Shown: piece by piece, positions 1 through 9,052 of the stretch
Layout of the letters: each line of letters opens with the position of its first letter
Position numbering within the stretch: position 1 is the stretch's first letter
Assembly (NCBI GenBank): GCA_964474695.1
Contig: CAYYTK010000022.1
Location: forward strand, 13,512-77,511
DNA: 64,000 nt
Origin: DAOUBP01 sp964474695
GTDB lineage: Bacteria; Chloroflexota; Anaerolineae; CG2-30-64-16
Direction of reading: 5' to 3'
Notes under the pieces: model-generated
Database searches by the model: none
What the model saw: only the letters and a program-made list of their open reading frames with translations
Told to the model about the DNA's origin: nothing
Translations under genes and position numbers: made by a program

Positions 1-162
1 TGTATGATGCGCATCACAAAAGGATCTCACACAGAATCGCATCGGCTGCCGCGTCTTCGATCGCCCCGACCGGGAGGGGGGCGCGCGGCGCCCTTACATG
101 ATCTCACGGCAGGCGGCGCTTCTGGATGAGCATGATCATGATCTTCACGCGATCACGGCCAC
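1..162. other. Leading intergenic stretch, no gene recognised
   Basis: No convincing coding frame is seen. It holds a short GC hairpin (GGGCGC at 79-84, GCGCCC at 88-93) that could be the tail of a terminator for a gene left of the window, and a 10-bp palindrome CATGATCATG at 131-140. Nothing else is recognised. Confidence 0.4.
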
Positions 163-191
163 TTGCTGTGTCCACAAATGATAGGTATAAT
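163..191 (+). promoter_or_regulatory. Sigma-70-like promoter for the clostripain gene
   Basis: TTGCTG at 163-168 and a perfect TATAAT at 186-191 are separated by 17 bp. The predicted transcript would start near 198, leaving a leader of about 58 nt before the start codon at 256. Confidence 0.6.
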
Positions 192-255
192 CTTGGTCAA
201 TCCCCGATGATGCGAGCAGCCATAACCCGGAGCCATACCTTGATAGGAGGGCGTC

Positions 256-2892
256 ATGAAAGGGTCGTCCAGGGCGATTCTTCTGCTGAGCTTGTCCGTC
301 GCGTTTTCATTGTTGTGCGGACTTGCGTTGATGCTGTCTGTCCGGCCGCTGTCGGTGAAAGGTGATTCGCCGCCCGTCATCGAGGTCACCAGCACGGCGT
401 ATGACGGGCCGGGGACCCTGCGGAGGGCGTTGTGGCAGGCCATCTCCGGCACAACGATTATCTTCGACCCCGCGGTCTTTCCTCCCACATCTCCTCAAAC
501 CATCATCGTGACGCGAACCCTGCAGTTTTGGACCAACGGCGTGACCGTGGACGCCAGCAATGCCGGGGTCATTCTCGATGGCTCACAGGCCGGGCCGTCG
601 ATCAATGGCCTCGAGCTTTATTATGATCGATGCATCCTGCAAGGCCTGACCATCCGGAACTTCCCGAGCAGCGGCATCCAGATTGCACCAGGCGCGGACG
701 AGAACACGATCGGCGGCGACCGCAACGCCGGCGCCGGCCCGAACGGCCAGGGGAACCTGATCGTCGGGAACGAGGTGGATGGGATCAAAATCCAGGGCAG
801 CCGCAACCGGGTGCAGGGTAACCTGATCGGCGTCGAGCGCGCGGGGCAGAGTGGGGCGGGCAATGCCGCATACGGCGTCAGCCTCACGAACGGCGCTTCG
901 GACAACGTCATTGGGAGCGCGGCAGCGCAGCGCGGCAACATCATCAGCGGTAACGGCCAGCATGGCGTCTACATCGGCGGCAGCGCCGCGGGCAACCAGG
1001 TCATCGGGAATCTGATCGGCGTGGGCTACGACGGGCTGAGCGACCGGGGTAACGGCGGCGCGGGGGTCTTCCTCGCGTCCGGCGCGCACGACAGCCGCAT
1101 CGGCGGTGCGGCGGCGGGCGCGGGCAACACGATCGCCCACAATCTCCACCACGGGGTCGTGATCTTCACCTGCGACGGCAACACGGTGGCGCGGAACACG
1201 ATCCACAGCAATGGCGGGCAGGGCATCCGCCACGAGAGCACGTGCCTGGCGGCCCCCGTCGTCAAAGTCGCGTCTGTGGGCACGGACGAGAGCGTGACCG
1301 GGACGGCCGCGGCGGGCGCGGTGATCGACGTCTTTTCGGATGATGAGGATGAAGGACGTTCGTACGCGGGCAGCACCACCGCAGACAGCCAGGGGCATTT
1401 TTGGTTCACCGCCGCCGGCGCCTTCCGCTACACTAACGTGATGGCCACGTCCACCGATGCGGCAGGCAACACCTCGGAGCTCTCCGCACCGGCCCACCTG
1501 GCGTGGACCATGCTGCTCTACGTCAACGGCGATAACGACCTGCAGGATCTCTTCCTGGAGGCGTTCGATGAACTGGCGGAGGCCGGGCCCGGCCCGCAAA
1601 CGAACGTCCTGGCGCTGGTCGACGGCTATCAGGGTCCCCGCGGCGGCTCCGCGCTGTACGATATCACCCGGGGCGCATCCCCGCCGCTCACGGAGACGGC
1701 GACGTTGACCCGCGAGGTGAACATGGGGGCCGGGCAGACGTTGGTGAATTTCGTGAACTGGGGCCGCGCGGTCGCGCCGGCGCGGCACACCCTGCTGGCG
1801 ATCATCGACCACGGCGGCGGCTGGACGGCCACCAGCACGGCGGTGCCGGGCGCGCTGCCACGTCGTGAAAACGACTTCATGGGCGGGAACAGCGGCCTGA
1901 GCTGGGACTTCACCAGCGCGCACGATTACCTGGACAGCAGCAAGATGCGCGCGGCGCTGTCGGCGATTACCGGGGACGGCGCGCAGAAGCTGGATGTGCT
2001 CTTCTACGACGTCTGCCTGATGGGGATGGTGGAGGTCGCATACCAGATCCAGCCCTATGCGGACTACTTCATCTCGTCGCAGAACATCGGCTGGGCGCCG
2101 GTGGGGGAGGGCGGACGCTATGTGCGCGCCGTGCAGGGGATCGGCCCGGCAACGGCCCCCGCGCAAGTGGCGGAACTCCTGGTGCAGGCGTACGATGCGG
2201 GGTTCGCCGCGGAGGGGCGCCCGTTCACTGCTGCGGCCGTGGACCTGGCTTTGCTGCCGGGGGTGGTCGATGCGGCGGATGGGTTGGCCCGCGCGATCCT
2301 GAACACCTCGCCGCTGCCGGCCGCCGCGCTGCACCAGGCGTATGCCGCCAGCCAGAAGCTCGACTATGACACCGATTTCCGCATCGAGCCGGAGACGGAT
2401 GGGATGGTGGATCTGTATGATTTCGCCGAGCACGCCGCGGCAGCCTTCACCCAACCGGCGATCGTCAGCCAGGCGCAGGGGCTGGTGACCGCGCTCGATG
2501 CGGCGATTGTCGCGAGCCGCACCGTCAGCGGGCCGGCGTCGGTCGTCGGGGATGTGACCTGGGATCTCGAGGACGCGAATGCGCTTTCGATTTTCCTGCC
2601 GTTGGGCGAGGACCTGATCCTGCCTATCACAATCACCACGAGTTCCCTGGCCGCGGTCGGACCGACGTCCTTCCGCTATCTGCACCTGCGCGAGCTGTAC
2701 TCGTGCACGCAATTGCGGTTTGCCTGCGACACCCAGTGGGACGAGCTGATCGCGGCTTACTACGCTGCCTTGCCGGTCGCGAGCGCGGCGCGTGCGCCTG
2801 ACACGCCGCTGGAAGGGCTTCTGGATCCCCGGTCGCCGGCGCAGAGAGGGCTGTGGCTGCCGTTGATAATGCGCAAACAGCCGGGCGGTTGA
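256..2892 (+). CDS. Secreted beta-helix / clostripain-family (C11) cysteine peptidase
   Basis: 878 aa. GGAGGG lies just upstream of the ATG. Residues 1-36 form a Sec signal peptide (basic start, hydrophobic core). Residues about 50-330 carry repeated Asn/Ile/Gly runs such as NTIGG and NVIGS typical of right-handed parallel beta-helix (NosD/pectate-lyase-like) repeats. From about residue 415 (WTMLLYVNGDNDLQD) to about 800 the protein resembles clostripain (peptidase family C11); the expected catalytic dyad is present as His519 in IIDHGGG and Cys587 in YDVCLMG. The last residues (LWLPLIMRK) match a short C-terminal motif common on secreted Chloroflexota proteins, probably a surface or secretion tag (inference). 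It probably acts outside the cell as an Arg/Lys-directed protease with a carbohydrate- or surface-binding helix. It stands alone behind its own promoter. Confidence 0.85.
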   Translation: MKGSSRAILLLSLSVAFSLLCGLALMLSVRPLSVKGDSPPVIEVTSTAYDGPGTLRRALWQAISGTTIIFDPAVFPPTSPQTIIVTRTLQFWTNGVTVDASNAGVILDGSQAGPSINGLELYYDRCILQGLTIRNFPSSGIQIAPGADENTIGGDRNAGAGPNGQGNLIVGNEVDGIKIQGSRNRVQGNLIGVERAGQSGAGNAAYGVSLTNGASDNVIGSAAAQRGNIISGNGQHGVYIGGSAAGNQVIGNLIGVGYDGLSDRGNGGAGVFLASGAHDSRIGGAAAGAGNTIAHNLHHGVVIFTCDGNTVARNTIHSNGGQGIRHESTCLAAPVVKVASVGTDESVTGTAAAGAVIDVFSDDEDEGRSYAGSTTADSQGHFWFTAAGAFRYTNVMATSTDAAGNTSELSAPAHLAWTMLLYVNGDNDLQDLFLEAFDELAEAGPGPQTNVLALVDGYQGPRGGSALYDITRGASPPLTETATLTREVNMGAGQTLVNFVNWGRAVAPARHTLLAIIDHGGGWTATSTAVPGALPRRENDFMGGNSGLSWDFTSAHDYLDSSKMRAALSAITGDGAQKLDVLFYDVCLMGMVEVAYQIQPYADYFISSQNIGWAPVGEGGRYVRAVQGIGPATAPAQVAELLVQAYDAGFAAEGRPFTAAAVDLALLPGVVDAADGLARAILNTSPLPAAALHQAYAASQKLDYDTDFRIEPETDGMVDLYDFAEHAAAAFTQPAIVSQAQGLVTALDAAIVASRTVSGPASVVGDVTWDLEDANALSIFLPLGEDLILPITITTSSLAAVGPTSFRYLHLRELYSCTQLRFACDTQWDELIAAYYAALPVASAARAPDTPLEGLLDPRSPAQRGLWLPLIMRKQPGG

Positions 2893-2911
2893 AACCGCGG
2901 CAACCGTTGCG

Positions 2912-2980
2912 AAGTCGGCGGCGACTGCGGTGAGTCGGCGGAGGCCGACTTGGCAGCGGTAGCTGCGACTTGCAGTCGCC
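2912..2980. repeat. Nested inverted-repeat element between genes
   Basis: Two interleaved inverted pairs: AAGTCGGC (2912-2919) with GCCGACTT (2944-2951), and GGCGACTGC (2920-2928) with GCAGTCGCC (2972-2980). It resembles the short palindromic intergenic repeats found throughout this window. It lies in the leader of the STAND gene and could fold in the mRNA. Confidence 0.6.
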
Positions 2981-3015
2981 GGACGCAGGGGGACCCACCG
3001 CACAGGAGGAAGGCA

Positions 3016-5346
3016 ATGAGCGAATCGAACAGCACCTCTCCGGCCGCATCGCAGCCCGCGGCGGTCGGCGTCTATGTGCCCGGCTCGATCACGGCGGGCG
3101 GCGATGTCAACATCCACGACATCCACATCGAGCAGGCGCAGGAGCGCCTGGCCGACGCCATCATCGCGCCGGACGCGGTGTTCGAGCGCGTCCATGTCGA
3201 GCGCTTTGCCGGCCGCGCCTGGCTGCTGGCCCAGGTGGATGCCTTCCTGCGGCAGGAGCAGTGCGGTTATTTCGTTCTTGAGGCGGAGGCAGGGCTGGGC
3301 AAAACGTCCTTCATGGCCTGGCTGGCGCGGGCGCGGGGCTACGCCTGCCTCTTTTGCGAGGATGCCCCCGGACTGGAGAATGTCGGCAGGGGGCTGAAGA
3401 GTTTAGCGGCGCAATTGGTGCAGGCCTACCGGCTTGCACCGTGGGCGGACGCGGGGACGCTGCCCCCTGCTGCGGAGCGTCCCGATATTTTTCGCACGCT
3501 GCTGAAGCGGGCTGTTGAGGCAGTCAGGGGCCGGGAACCTGTGGGGCGGGTTGTCCTCGTAATCGACGCGCTCGACCAGGCCGGCGCGCCCGAGAAGCAG
3601 AACGCCCTGGCGCTGCCGCGCACTCTGCCCGAGGGGGTTTTCATCATCGCATCGCAGCGTCCCGCGTCGGTTGAGCTGGACGTGGACGCACCCCTCAATG
3701 TGGTCGAGTTGGCTGCGGAGCAGGAGGACAACCTGGGCGATATGCGCCAGTTTCTGGCACGGGCGGCGGCATGGCCCGGCATCAGCCAGGCGCTGCAGGC
3801 CGGCGGCACTGCGCGCCAGTATTTGATCGACGTTCTGATGGATAAATGCTGCGGTGTGTGGATCTACCTGCATTACGTGCTGCACGATCTGGAGAGCGGC
3901 CGCCGGACGCTGGCGCAGCTCCACGACTTGCCCGACGGCATCGTCAACTATTACCTGGAATACTGGCGGGAGGAGCGCAGGCGTGACGGGGCGCAGTGGT
4001 ACAGCCTGAGCCTGCCCCTGTTAGCGGCGCTAGCCGCCGCTCCCGAGCCTGCCACGGCCCGGCAGTTGTGCGCGTGGGCCGGGGTAACGGGGCAACTGGG
4101 CCAGGCGCAGCGCAAGTTAAACGAAGATTGCTGCTCCTTCATCAGCGCGACCGGCGGCGACCGGCAGCCGCGATATCGCTTCTATCATGCCACCGTGCGG
4201 GAGTTTTTTGCGGGCCAGATCGACCGCCGCGGCTTGCCCAAGGCGGCGCGCGGGTTCATCGACGAGCTGCGCTGCGCGACCCTGGCCGCGCTCTATCGGA
4301 TCCTGCGCGCGGCCGCGACCACGACGGAGAAACGCCGCACTGCGCTGCAATTAGTGCGCTGGCGGGGAGTGAACGACATCGAGGATGCCCCAGTGGACGA
4401 GTTCCTGGAGATCCTGGAGCTGGTGGGAGGAGTGGTCTACGCAGAGGCTGAGCGACGCTATCTGATCGAGAGCATCGACTCGGTCCTGGCTGCCCCGTCC
4501 GGCGGCCTTTCCCGGCGCCAGCAGGCCCGTCTGCTGGTCTATCGGGCCGTGTTGTACGGCAATCTCGGCGAAATGGGTGATGCTGACAGCAGCTATCGGC
4601 AGGCTGAGGCGCTGTCCGGCGGGCTGAGCGAAGCCGCAGATGCTCAACCCGAGGACTTGAAACTCAATGCCAGGATCAAGCACGGTCGAGGTATCATCGT
4701 CAGGGCCCGTGCTGAGTCCTCGGAAGATCCAAGCGAGGAAGAACACCGGCGAACACTTCTTGAGGAAGGAAGAGCGCTGCTCCTGGATGCTGTAAGCTCG
4801 GCGCAGAGCTACGGCAAGGACCGGCTCCTGTGGGCGAACGCGCTCAAGGAGCTCTGCTGGACCTATGCCCTCCTCGCGGAGTGGCCATCGGCCGAAGCAG
4901 CCTACCAGACGGCCCTGGAAGTGCTGGAAGAGGCTGAAGACAGCGAAGGCCGGGACAGCTACCGGGCGAGGCTCCTTCAAACGGCCAGCTGCATGCATTG
5001 GGCGAGGGGCGAGACGCTCGGGGATAATCCAGGCGAAGCCGTAAATGAGTATCGCAAGGCGCTGGCTCTGGCAGAGGAAGAGATCACGATCCGGCGGCGG
5101 CTCGTCCCCTCCGTGTCGCTCGTATTGGCATATACCAATTGGGGCGAGTACGCGATGGCAGCCGACCAGCTTACCGGCGAGCACCCCCCGCAATACCTGG
5201 ATAGGGCGTGCGAGCGCTGGCGTACTGCGGCTGAATTGGCCCTGGCGTTAGGCCTGCCGCAGAGCGAGGTGGAGTACGCCAATCGGTTGATCGAACAGCA
5301 TTGCCCCGGGTCGGCTTCCAGTGGCCACCCCACGGTGCAGCCATAG
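3016..5346 (+). CDS. STAND/NACHT-like P-loop NTPase with helical-repeat C-terminus
   Basis: 776 aa. The start at 3016 is chosen because AGGAGGA sits 4 bases before it; an in-frame upstream ATG at 2950 falls inside a repeat and has no ribosome site. Residues 20-36 contain a GSITAGGDVNI segment, a type of short Gly-rich adaptor motif seen at the N-terminus of bacterial conflict STAND proteins. Walker A is EAGLGKTS at 91-98 and Walker B LVIDALDQ near 181-188. The remaining 450 residues look like winged-helix and TPR-type alpha-helical repeats. The next gene, 23 bp downstream, encodes a CHAT protease with a related Gly-rich segment, so this protein is probably the NTP-dependent sensor/switch of a two-gene effector pair. 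The trigger is unknown. It has no enzymatic effector domain of its own. Confidence 0.75.
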   Translation: MSESNSTSPAASQPAAVGVYVPGSITAGGDVNIHDIHIEQAQERLADAIIAPDAVFERVHVERFAGRAWLLAQVDAFLRQEQCGYFVLEAEAGLGKTSFMAWLARARGYACLFCEDAPGLENVGRGLKSLAAQLVQAYRLAPWADAGTLPPAAERPDIFRTLLKRAVEAVRGREPVGRVVLVIDALDQAGAPEKQNALALPRTLPEGVFIIASQRPASVELDVDAPLNVVELAAEQEDNLGDMRQFLARAAAWPGISQALQAGGTARQYLIDVLMDKCCGVWIYLHYVLHDLESGRRTLAQLHDLPDGIVNYYLEYWREERRRDGAQWYSLSLPLLAALAAAPEPATARQLCAWAGVTGQLGQAQRKLNEDCCSFISATGGDRQPRYRFYHATVREFFAGQIDRRGLPKAARGFIDELRCATLAALYRILRAAATTTEKRRTALQLVRWRGVNDIEDAPVDEFLEILELVGGVVYAEAERRYLIESIDSVLAAPSGGLSRRQQARLLVYRAVLYGNLGEMGDADSSYRQAEALSGGLSEAADAQPEDLKLNARIKHGRGIIVRARAESSEDPSEEEHRRTLLEEGRALLLDAVSSAQSYGKDRLLWANALKELCWTYALLAEWPSAEAAYQTALEVLEEAEDSEGRDSYRARLLQTASCMHWARGETLGDNPGEAVNEYRKALALAEEEITIRRRLVPSVSLVLAYTNWGEYAMAADQLTGEHPPQYLDRACERWRTAAELALALGLPQSEVEYANRLIEQHCPGSASSGHPTVQP

Positions 5347-5369
5347 CCGGGGAAAGGGAAGGAGCGACG

Positions 5370-6443
5370 ATGGACCCGATCACTCTGATCGTCACTGCGC
5401 TGGCCGCGGGCGCGGCCGCGGGACTGAGCGACACGGCGGCCTGCGCAGTGAAGGACGCGTACGCGGGCCTCAAAGGGCTGATCGTGCGCAAGTATGCGGC
5501 GGCCGCGGACTCGGTGGCGTCGCTGGAGGCTAAGCCGGCATCGGAGGGCCGCCGCTCAGCAGTCAAGGAAGACCTGGAGCCGACCGCGGCGGCCAGCGAT
5601 CCTGAACTGCTGCGGCAGGCGCAGGCGCTGCTGGCCGCGCTGCAACAGCAGGCGCCGGACGCGGCCCGCACCTTCGGCGTCGACCTGCACGATGTCGAGG
5701 CGGCCTCGGTGAAGCTGAGCGACATCATCGCCCAAGGCCCAGGGCCGGCCACCGGTGTGGCAGTGCGCGGGGGAGTGAAGGTGGCCGGCGCGTTCGAGAT
5801 CAGCGGCGTGAGGGCCACCGGTGGCGGCGCCGCGCCGGCGCCGGTAGCGCCGGTCCGGCCGCGAAAGATCCTGTTCCTGGCCGCGAACCCGCGCGGCACG
5901 CCGACCCTGCAGTTGGGTGCGGAGGCCCGGGGCATCGACGAGGCGCTGGCCGGCTGCCGCGACCGCTTCGAGCTGGTGCAGGCCCATGCGGTGCGCGTGG
6001 GAGACCTGCAGGAGCTCCTGCGGCGCCACGATCCGGACATCGTGCACTTTAGCGGCCACGGCAGCGAGGAGGGCGAGCTGATCTTCGAGGACGACGCGGG
6101 CCGGATGCGGGCCGTCGAGGTGCAGGCGCTGGCCGACACCTTCTCGCTGCTGCGCGGGCGGATTCGCTGCGTGGTGCTGAACGCCTGCTTTTCCGAACGC
6201 CAGGCGCAGGCCATCGCGGCACACATCGACTGCGTGGTGGGCATGGTGACTGAGGCAGGGGACGCGGCCGCGCTGGACTTCGCCGTGGGGTTCTATGGTG
6301 CGCTGGGGGGCGGCCAGAGCGTGAAGGCGGCATTTGACCTGGGGTGCAACCGGGTGGACCTGGAGCAATCGGGCGAGGAAGGCCGGCCGCGGCTGCTGGC
6401 GCTCCGGTGCGATCCCGTGGGGGTCAGGTTCGTCGATTGGTGA
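5370..6443 (+). CDS. CHAT-domain caspase-like protease
   Basis: 357 aa, GGAAAGGGAAGGAG upstream of the ATG. Residues 1-42 are an Ala-rich helix (MDPITLIVTALAAGAAAGL) like the N-terminal adaptor helices of Actinobacteria/Chloroflexi conflict proteins. Residues about 128-152 carry a Gly-rich GVAVRGGVKVAGAFEISG segment that echoes the one in the preceding STAND protein. Residues 165-357 form a CHAT (caspase HetF-associated with TPR) domain: KILFLAANPRG opens it, the catalytic His is His230 in HFSGHG and the catalytic Cys is Cys273 in VVLNACFS. The protein likely cleaves target proteins once released or activated by the STAND partner. The pair is a plausible abortive-infection or programmed-death module; substrate and trigger cannot be read from sequence. 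Confidence 0.82.
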   Translation: MDPITLIVTALAAGAAAGLSDTAACAVKDAYAGLKGLIVRKYAAAADSVASLEAKPASEGRRSAVKEDLEPTAAASDPELLRQAQALLAALQQQAPDAARTFGVDLHDVEAASVKLSDIIAQGPGPATGVAVRGGVKVAGAFEISGVRATGGGAAPAPVAPVRPRKILFLAANPRGTPTLQLGAEARGIDEALAGCRDRFELVQAHAVRVGDLQELLRRHDPDIVHFSGHGSEEGELIFEDDAGRMRAVEVQALADTFSLLRGRIRCVVLNACFSERQAQAIAAHIDCVVGMVTEAGDAAALDFAVGFYGALGGGQSVKAAFDLGCNRVDLEQSGEEGRPRLLALRCDPVGVRFVDW

Positions 6444-6447
6444 GTGT

Positions 6448-6476
6448 TTGACCCTCCACCGGAACGATGCTATACT
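6448..6476 (+). promoter_or_regulatory. Promoter of the CO dehydrogenase operon
   Basis: TTGACC (6448-6453), a 17-bp spacer, then TATACT (6471-6476) preceded by TGC, an extended -10. It begins five bases after the CHAT stop codon, so the CO operon has its own promoter. No CooA- or RcoM-type site could be identified by eye. Confidence 0.65.
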
Positions 6477-6565
6477 CTCGCCAGACAATCGCACAATGAC
6501 TGTGCCGTGGACTTTTGCCGCCGTGGGCACCCCTGCCCGTTTTTGCGTTCACAGGAGGATTGTCA

Positions 6566-7141
6566 ATGAAGAGACTTTTCGTCCGTCCGGAGCTCTGCAC
6601 CGGCTGCAGGACCTGTGAATTGGCCTGCGCCGTGGCGCACTCCGCCAGCCAGAGCCTCCTGGGGGCCATCTCTGAGTCGCCCCCACCGCACACTCGCCTC
6701 TATGTTGAAGCCACGTTTATCTCGCCGTTCGAGATCCTGAAATTGCCGATGACGTGCCGCCACTGCGATCCGGCGCCGTGCATCGCCGCGTGCATCCCGC
6801 AAGCGATGCATCGCGGGCCGCGCAGCGAGGTGACCAACGTCGGCGGCAAACACGCGTGCATCGCGTGCGGCATGTGCATCATGACCTGCCCCTTCGGCAT
6901 GATCGGCCGCGCCGCCGTGCCCGATCCGCTCAGCCCCGCGGGCCAACGGGTCGTCGCCGTGAAGTGTGACCTGTGCCCCGACCGGCCAGTCCCGGCCTGC
7001 GTGACCGCCTGTCCGACCGGCGCCATCGTCTTCGTGGAGGGGGACGAATTTGCCCATGATGCCCGTCAACGCGCCGGCAGTGTGCTGGCGCAGGCCCGCC
7101 AGGTGCGCGAGGCTACGTTGGTGCAGGCCCAGCAAGAATAA
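6566..7141 (+). CDS. cooF: CooF-like four-cluster ferredoxin
   Basis: 191 aa. AGGAGG at 6553-6558 fixes the start. Four cysteine motifs are visible, enough for four [4Fe-4S] clusters: CTGCRTCELAC near the N-terminus, CRHCDPAPCIAAC, CIACGMCIMTCPFG and CDLCPDRPVPACVTACPTG. This is the pattern of the CooF/HycB/DmsB electron-transfer family. The gene is followed after 11 bp by cooS, so it most likely takes electrons from CO oxidation and passes them to the diaphorase subunits encoded downstream. It is cytoplasmic, with no signal peptide. HycB-like proteins of formate or other oxidoreductases look the same; the neighbourhood decides the call. Confidence 0.85.
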   Translation: MKRLFVRPELCTGCRTCELACAVAHSASQSLLGAISESPPPHTRLYVEATFISPFEILKLPMTCRHCDPAPCIAACIPQAMHRGPRSEVTNVGGKHACIACGMCIMTCPFGMIGRAAVPDPLSPAGQRVVAVKCDLCPDRPVPACVTACPTGAIVFVEGDEFAHDARQRAGSVLAQARQVREATLVQAQQE

Positions 7142-7152
7142 AGGAGACAGCC

Positions 7153-9051
7153 GTGGAACGCTCTATCAGCCCTGATTCGATCGTGATGATCAAGGCGGCC
7201 CAGGCCGCAGGGATCAACCTGGCCTGGGATCGTTACGAGGCACAACTGCCCCAGTGTGGCTTCGGCGAAACCGGCCTGTGCTGTCGCCATTGCATGCAAG
7301 GGCCGTGCCGCATCGATCCGTTCGGCCTGACCGGGCCCAAGCTCGGCATCTGCGGCGCCAACGCTGATACCATTGTGGCGCGCGGGTTGGCGCGCAGCAT
7401 TGCGGGCGGCACCGCCTCACATTCCGCACACGCCAAGCACCTGGCGCATACGCTGCTGAAGTGGAGCCGCGGCGAGGCGCCGGATTACGGGATCAAGGAC
7501 CACGATAAATTCTACGCGGTGCTGGCGCGCGTCGGCATTGCGCGCGATGGCAAGAGCGACCGGGAGCTTGCCGGTGAGCTGGCGCACCTGGCGCTGGCGG
7601 AGTTCTCCGAACGGGAGGAACCGCCGGTGTGGCTGAAGACCACCGTGACCGCCGCCCGCATGAAGAAGCTGGCGGACCTGGGGCTGGTGCCGCCGGGCCT
7701 GGATTCCGGCGTGGCCGAGGTGATGCACCGCACGACCAACGGCGTCGACGCGGACGCGGTCAATGTGCTGCTGGGCGGCATCAAGTGTGCGATCGGCGAC
7801 TATACCGGCATGTTCATGGGCACCGACCTCTCCGATATCCTGTTCGGCACGCCGGCGCCGGTGCTGGGCCACGCCAACCTGGGCTGCCTGAAGGCCAACG
7901 CGGTCAATATCGCCGTGCACGGCCACAACCCCGTGCTCAGCGAGGTGATCCTGGCCGAGGCGGAGCGGCTGAAGGGCGAGGCCGTCGCCGCGGGCGCGGC
8001 CGAGGGTTTCAACCTGGTGGGCATCTGCTGCACGGGGCATGAGTTGCTCATGCGGCACGGCATCCCCTATGCCACCAATTCGCTATCCCAGGAGCTGGCG
8101 CTGGTCACCGGCGCGGTGGACGCGATCGTCGTGGACTACCAGTGCATCATGCCCAGCCTGCCTGAGGTGGCGAAGAACTTCCACACCGCGGTCGTCACCA
8201 CCATGCCCATCGCCAAGATCAGCGGCGCCACCCATGTGGAGTTCGATGAGGCGCATGCAGGCGAGCGCGCACAAGAGGTGCTCAGGCTGGCGATCCAGGC
8301 CTACCGGCGCCGCGATCCTGCGAAGGTCAATATCCCGGCGACGGTCAACGATGCATGGGCCGGCATGTCGGCCGAGGCCATCGTCAAGGTGCTGAGCCTG
8401 GTGGATGCGGCGGACCCGCTCAAGCCGTTGATCGACAATATCGTCAACGGCAACATCCTGGGGGTTTGCCTGTTCGCGGGCTGCAACGACGTGAAGGTCA
8501 CCCAGGATAAGATGTTCGTGACCCTGATCAAAGAGCTGGTGGCGCAGAACGTGCTGATCCTCTGCACCGGCTGCGGCGCGGGCAGTTTTGCCCGCCACGG
8601 CCTGCTAACCCCGGCGGCGACCGAGAAGTATGCCGGGCCGGGCCTGAAGGCTGTGCTCACCGCCCTGGGTCAGGCCGCCGGGCTGGGCGGCCCGCTGCCG
8701 CTGGCGCTGCATACCGGCTCGTGCGTGGATAACACGCGCGCCGCCGCGATCGCCACCGCGATTGCGAACAAGCTGGGTGTGGACGTGAGCCAACTGCCGG
8801 TGGTGGCCACCGCGCCCGAGGCGGCGATGGAAAAGGCGGTCTCCATCGGCACCTGGGCTGTGGCGCTGGGGCTGCCGACCCACGTCGGCGTCGTGCCGCC
8901 CGTCACCGGCAGCCCGCTGGTGGTAAAGGTGCTCACCCAGGTGGCCAAGGATCTGCTGGGCGGCTACTTCATCGTGGAGCCGGACCCGGTTGCCGCGGCC
9001 GGCAAGCTGGTGGCCGCGCTCAAGGAGCGCCGCGCCGGACTGGGGATCTGA
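7153..9051 (+). CDS. cooS: Ni-Fe carbon monoxide dehydrogenase catalytic subunit CooS
   Basis: 632 aa, GTG start with AAGGAG at 7141-7146. It oxidises CO plus water to CO2, two electrons and two protons at a Ni-Fe-S C-cluster. Ligand residues match those known for Carboxydothermus CooSII: D-cluster Cys35 and Cys43; B-cluster Cys44, Cys47, Cys52 and Cys67; C-cluster His258 (GHNP), Cys292/293 (GICCTGHE), Cys331 (DYQC), Cys444 (FAGCND), Cys474 (CTGCGAG) and Cys524 (TGSCVDN). All are present, so the enzyme should be active. Length is normal for monofunctional anaerobic CODH. No acetyl-CoA synthase, energy-converting hydrogenase, CooC, CooT or CooJ gene is in the window, so nickel insertion must be served from elsewhere. 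The next gene starts one base after its stop codon. Confidence 0.96.
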   Translation: MERSISPDSIVMIKAAQAAGINLAWDRYEAQLPQCGFGETGLCCRHCMQGPCRIDPFGLTGPKLGICGANADTIVARGLARSIAGGTASHSAHAKHLAHTLLKWSRGEAPDYGIKDHDKFYAVLARVGIARDGKSDRELAGELAHLALAEFSEREEPPVWLKTTVTAARMKKLADLGLVPPGLDSGVAEVMHRTTNGVDADAVNVLLGGIKCAIGDYTGMFMGTDLSDILFGTPAPVLGHANLGCLKANAVNIAVHGHNPVLSEVILAEAERLKGEAVAAGAAEGFNLVGICCTGHELLMRHGIPYATNSLSQELALVTGAVDAIVVDYQCIMPSLPEVAKNFHTAVVTTMPIAKISGATHVEFDEAHAGERAQEVLRLAIQAYRRRDPAKVNIPATVNDAWAGMSAEAIVKVLSLVDAADPLKPLIDNIVNGNILGVCLFAGCNDVKVTQDKMFVTLIKELVAQNVLILCTGCGAGSFARHGLLTPAATEKYAGPGLKAVLTALGQAAGLGGPLPLALHTGSCVDNTRAAAIATAIANKLGVDVSQLPVVATAPEAAMEKAVSIGTWAVALGLPTHVGVVPPVTGSPLVVKVLTQVAKDLLGGYFIVEPDPVAAAGKLVAALKERRAGLGI

Positions 9052-9052
9052 G

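Noticed and set aside
129..145. Operator at the CATGATCATG palindrome
   Set aside because: Single short palindrome, no matching copies near other promoters.
583..3195. Long minus-strand open frame (870 codons) opposite the clostripain gene
   Set aside because: Arg-rich, low-complexity translation without family motifs; it is the GC-skew shadow of the real gene, which has signal peptide, promoter and catalytic residues.
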